Shown piece after piece: positions 6,046 to 6,100 of a stretch of DNA of 6,100 bases. Below the pieces are notes generated by a model. The model was not told the DNA's origin, ran no database searches, and saw only the letters and a list, made by a program, of their open reading frames with translations. A program made the position numbers and the translations under genes. Numbering within the stretch: position 1 is the stretch's first letter; the number at the start of each line of letters is the position of its first letter. This DNA comes from Synergistes sp. Lineage in GTDB: Bacteria; Synergistota; Synergistia; Synergistales; Synergistaceae. The stretch covers positions 1-6,100 of the forward strand of contig JAEEYY010000227.1 in the NCBI GenBank assembly GCA_016288355.1, read 5' to 3'.

Positions 6046-6100
6046 AAAACTCTGCGTAACGCCGAAGCCTTCCTCAGTGAGTATGAAAAATTCCCTGAAC

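Noticed and set aside
1..6100. Defence system, toxin-antitoxin pair, CRISPR array or mobile element
   Set aside because: All coding space is taken by recognisable housekeeping genes, with no repeat arrays, transposase, integrase or att-like direct repeats seen.

Overview
The window looks like chromosomal housekeeping DNA from a Gram-negative (diderm) bacterium. All six genes lie on the minus strand, packed nearly end to end, with one 168-base gap (2063-2230). Three adjacent lipid A genes (lpxI, lpxB and the start of an MsbA-type transporter) show that the host builds a lipopolysaccharide outer membrane. LpxI in place of LpxH, a YprB-type exonuclease with TPR-like repeats, GC-rich DNA by eye and frequent TTG/GTG starts suggest Synergistota (a Cloacibacillus/Synergistes-like genome) or, less likely, a diderm Firmicute of the Negativicutes. 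This placement is an inference from gene content, not a database match.

The first unit in the direction of transcription (6100 down to 2231) holds a cardiolipin synthase, a membrane-anchored metallophosphoesterase and a YprB-like RNase H-fold exonuclease. The junctions overlap or abut, so these are probably one operon with coupled translation. The unit ends in a short GC hairpin between an A-run and a T-run, just after the yprB-like stop.

The gap 2063-2230 contains that terminator, a candidate extended -10 promoter, a leader of about 107 nt with two clean inverted repeats, and a strong AGGAGGA ribosome binding site. The second unit (2062 down to 1) follows: lpxI (UDP-2,3-diacylglucosamine to lipid X plus UMP), lpxB (lipid X plus UDP-2,3-diacylglucosamine to the tetraacyl disaccharide 1-phosphate) and the first 45 codons of an MsbA-like ABC transporter, presumably the flippase for the finished lipid. 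These are consecutive lipid A steps, with overlapping stop and start codons.

The window as a whole has an envelope-lipid theme: phospholipid synthesis, a membrane phosphoesterase, and lipid A synthesis and export. I see no mobile element, CRISPR array, tRNA, rRNA, defence system or toxin-antitoxin pair. The points most worth checking are the structured lpxI leader, the uncertain start of the cardiolipin synthase (its frame stays open to the window edge), and whether the metallophosphoesterase acts like the LpxG-type hydrolase of Chlamydia.
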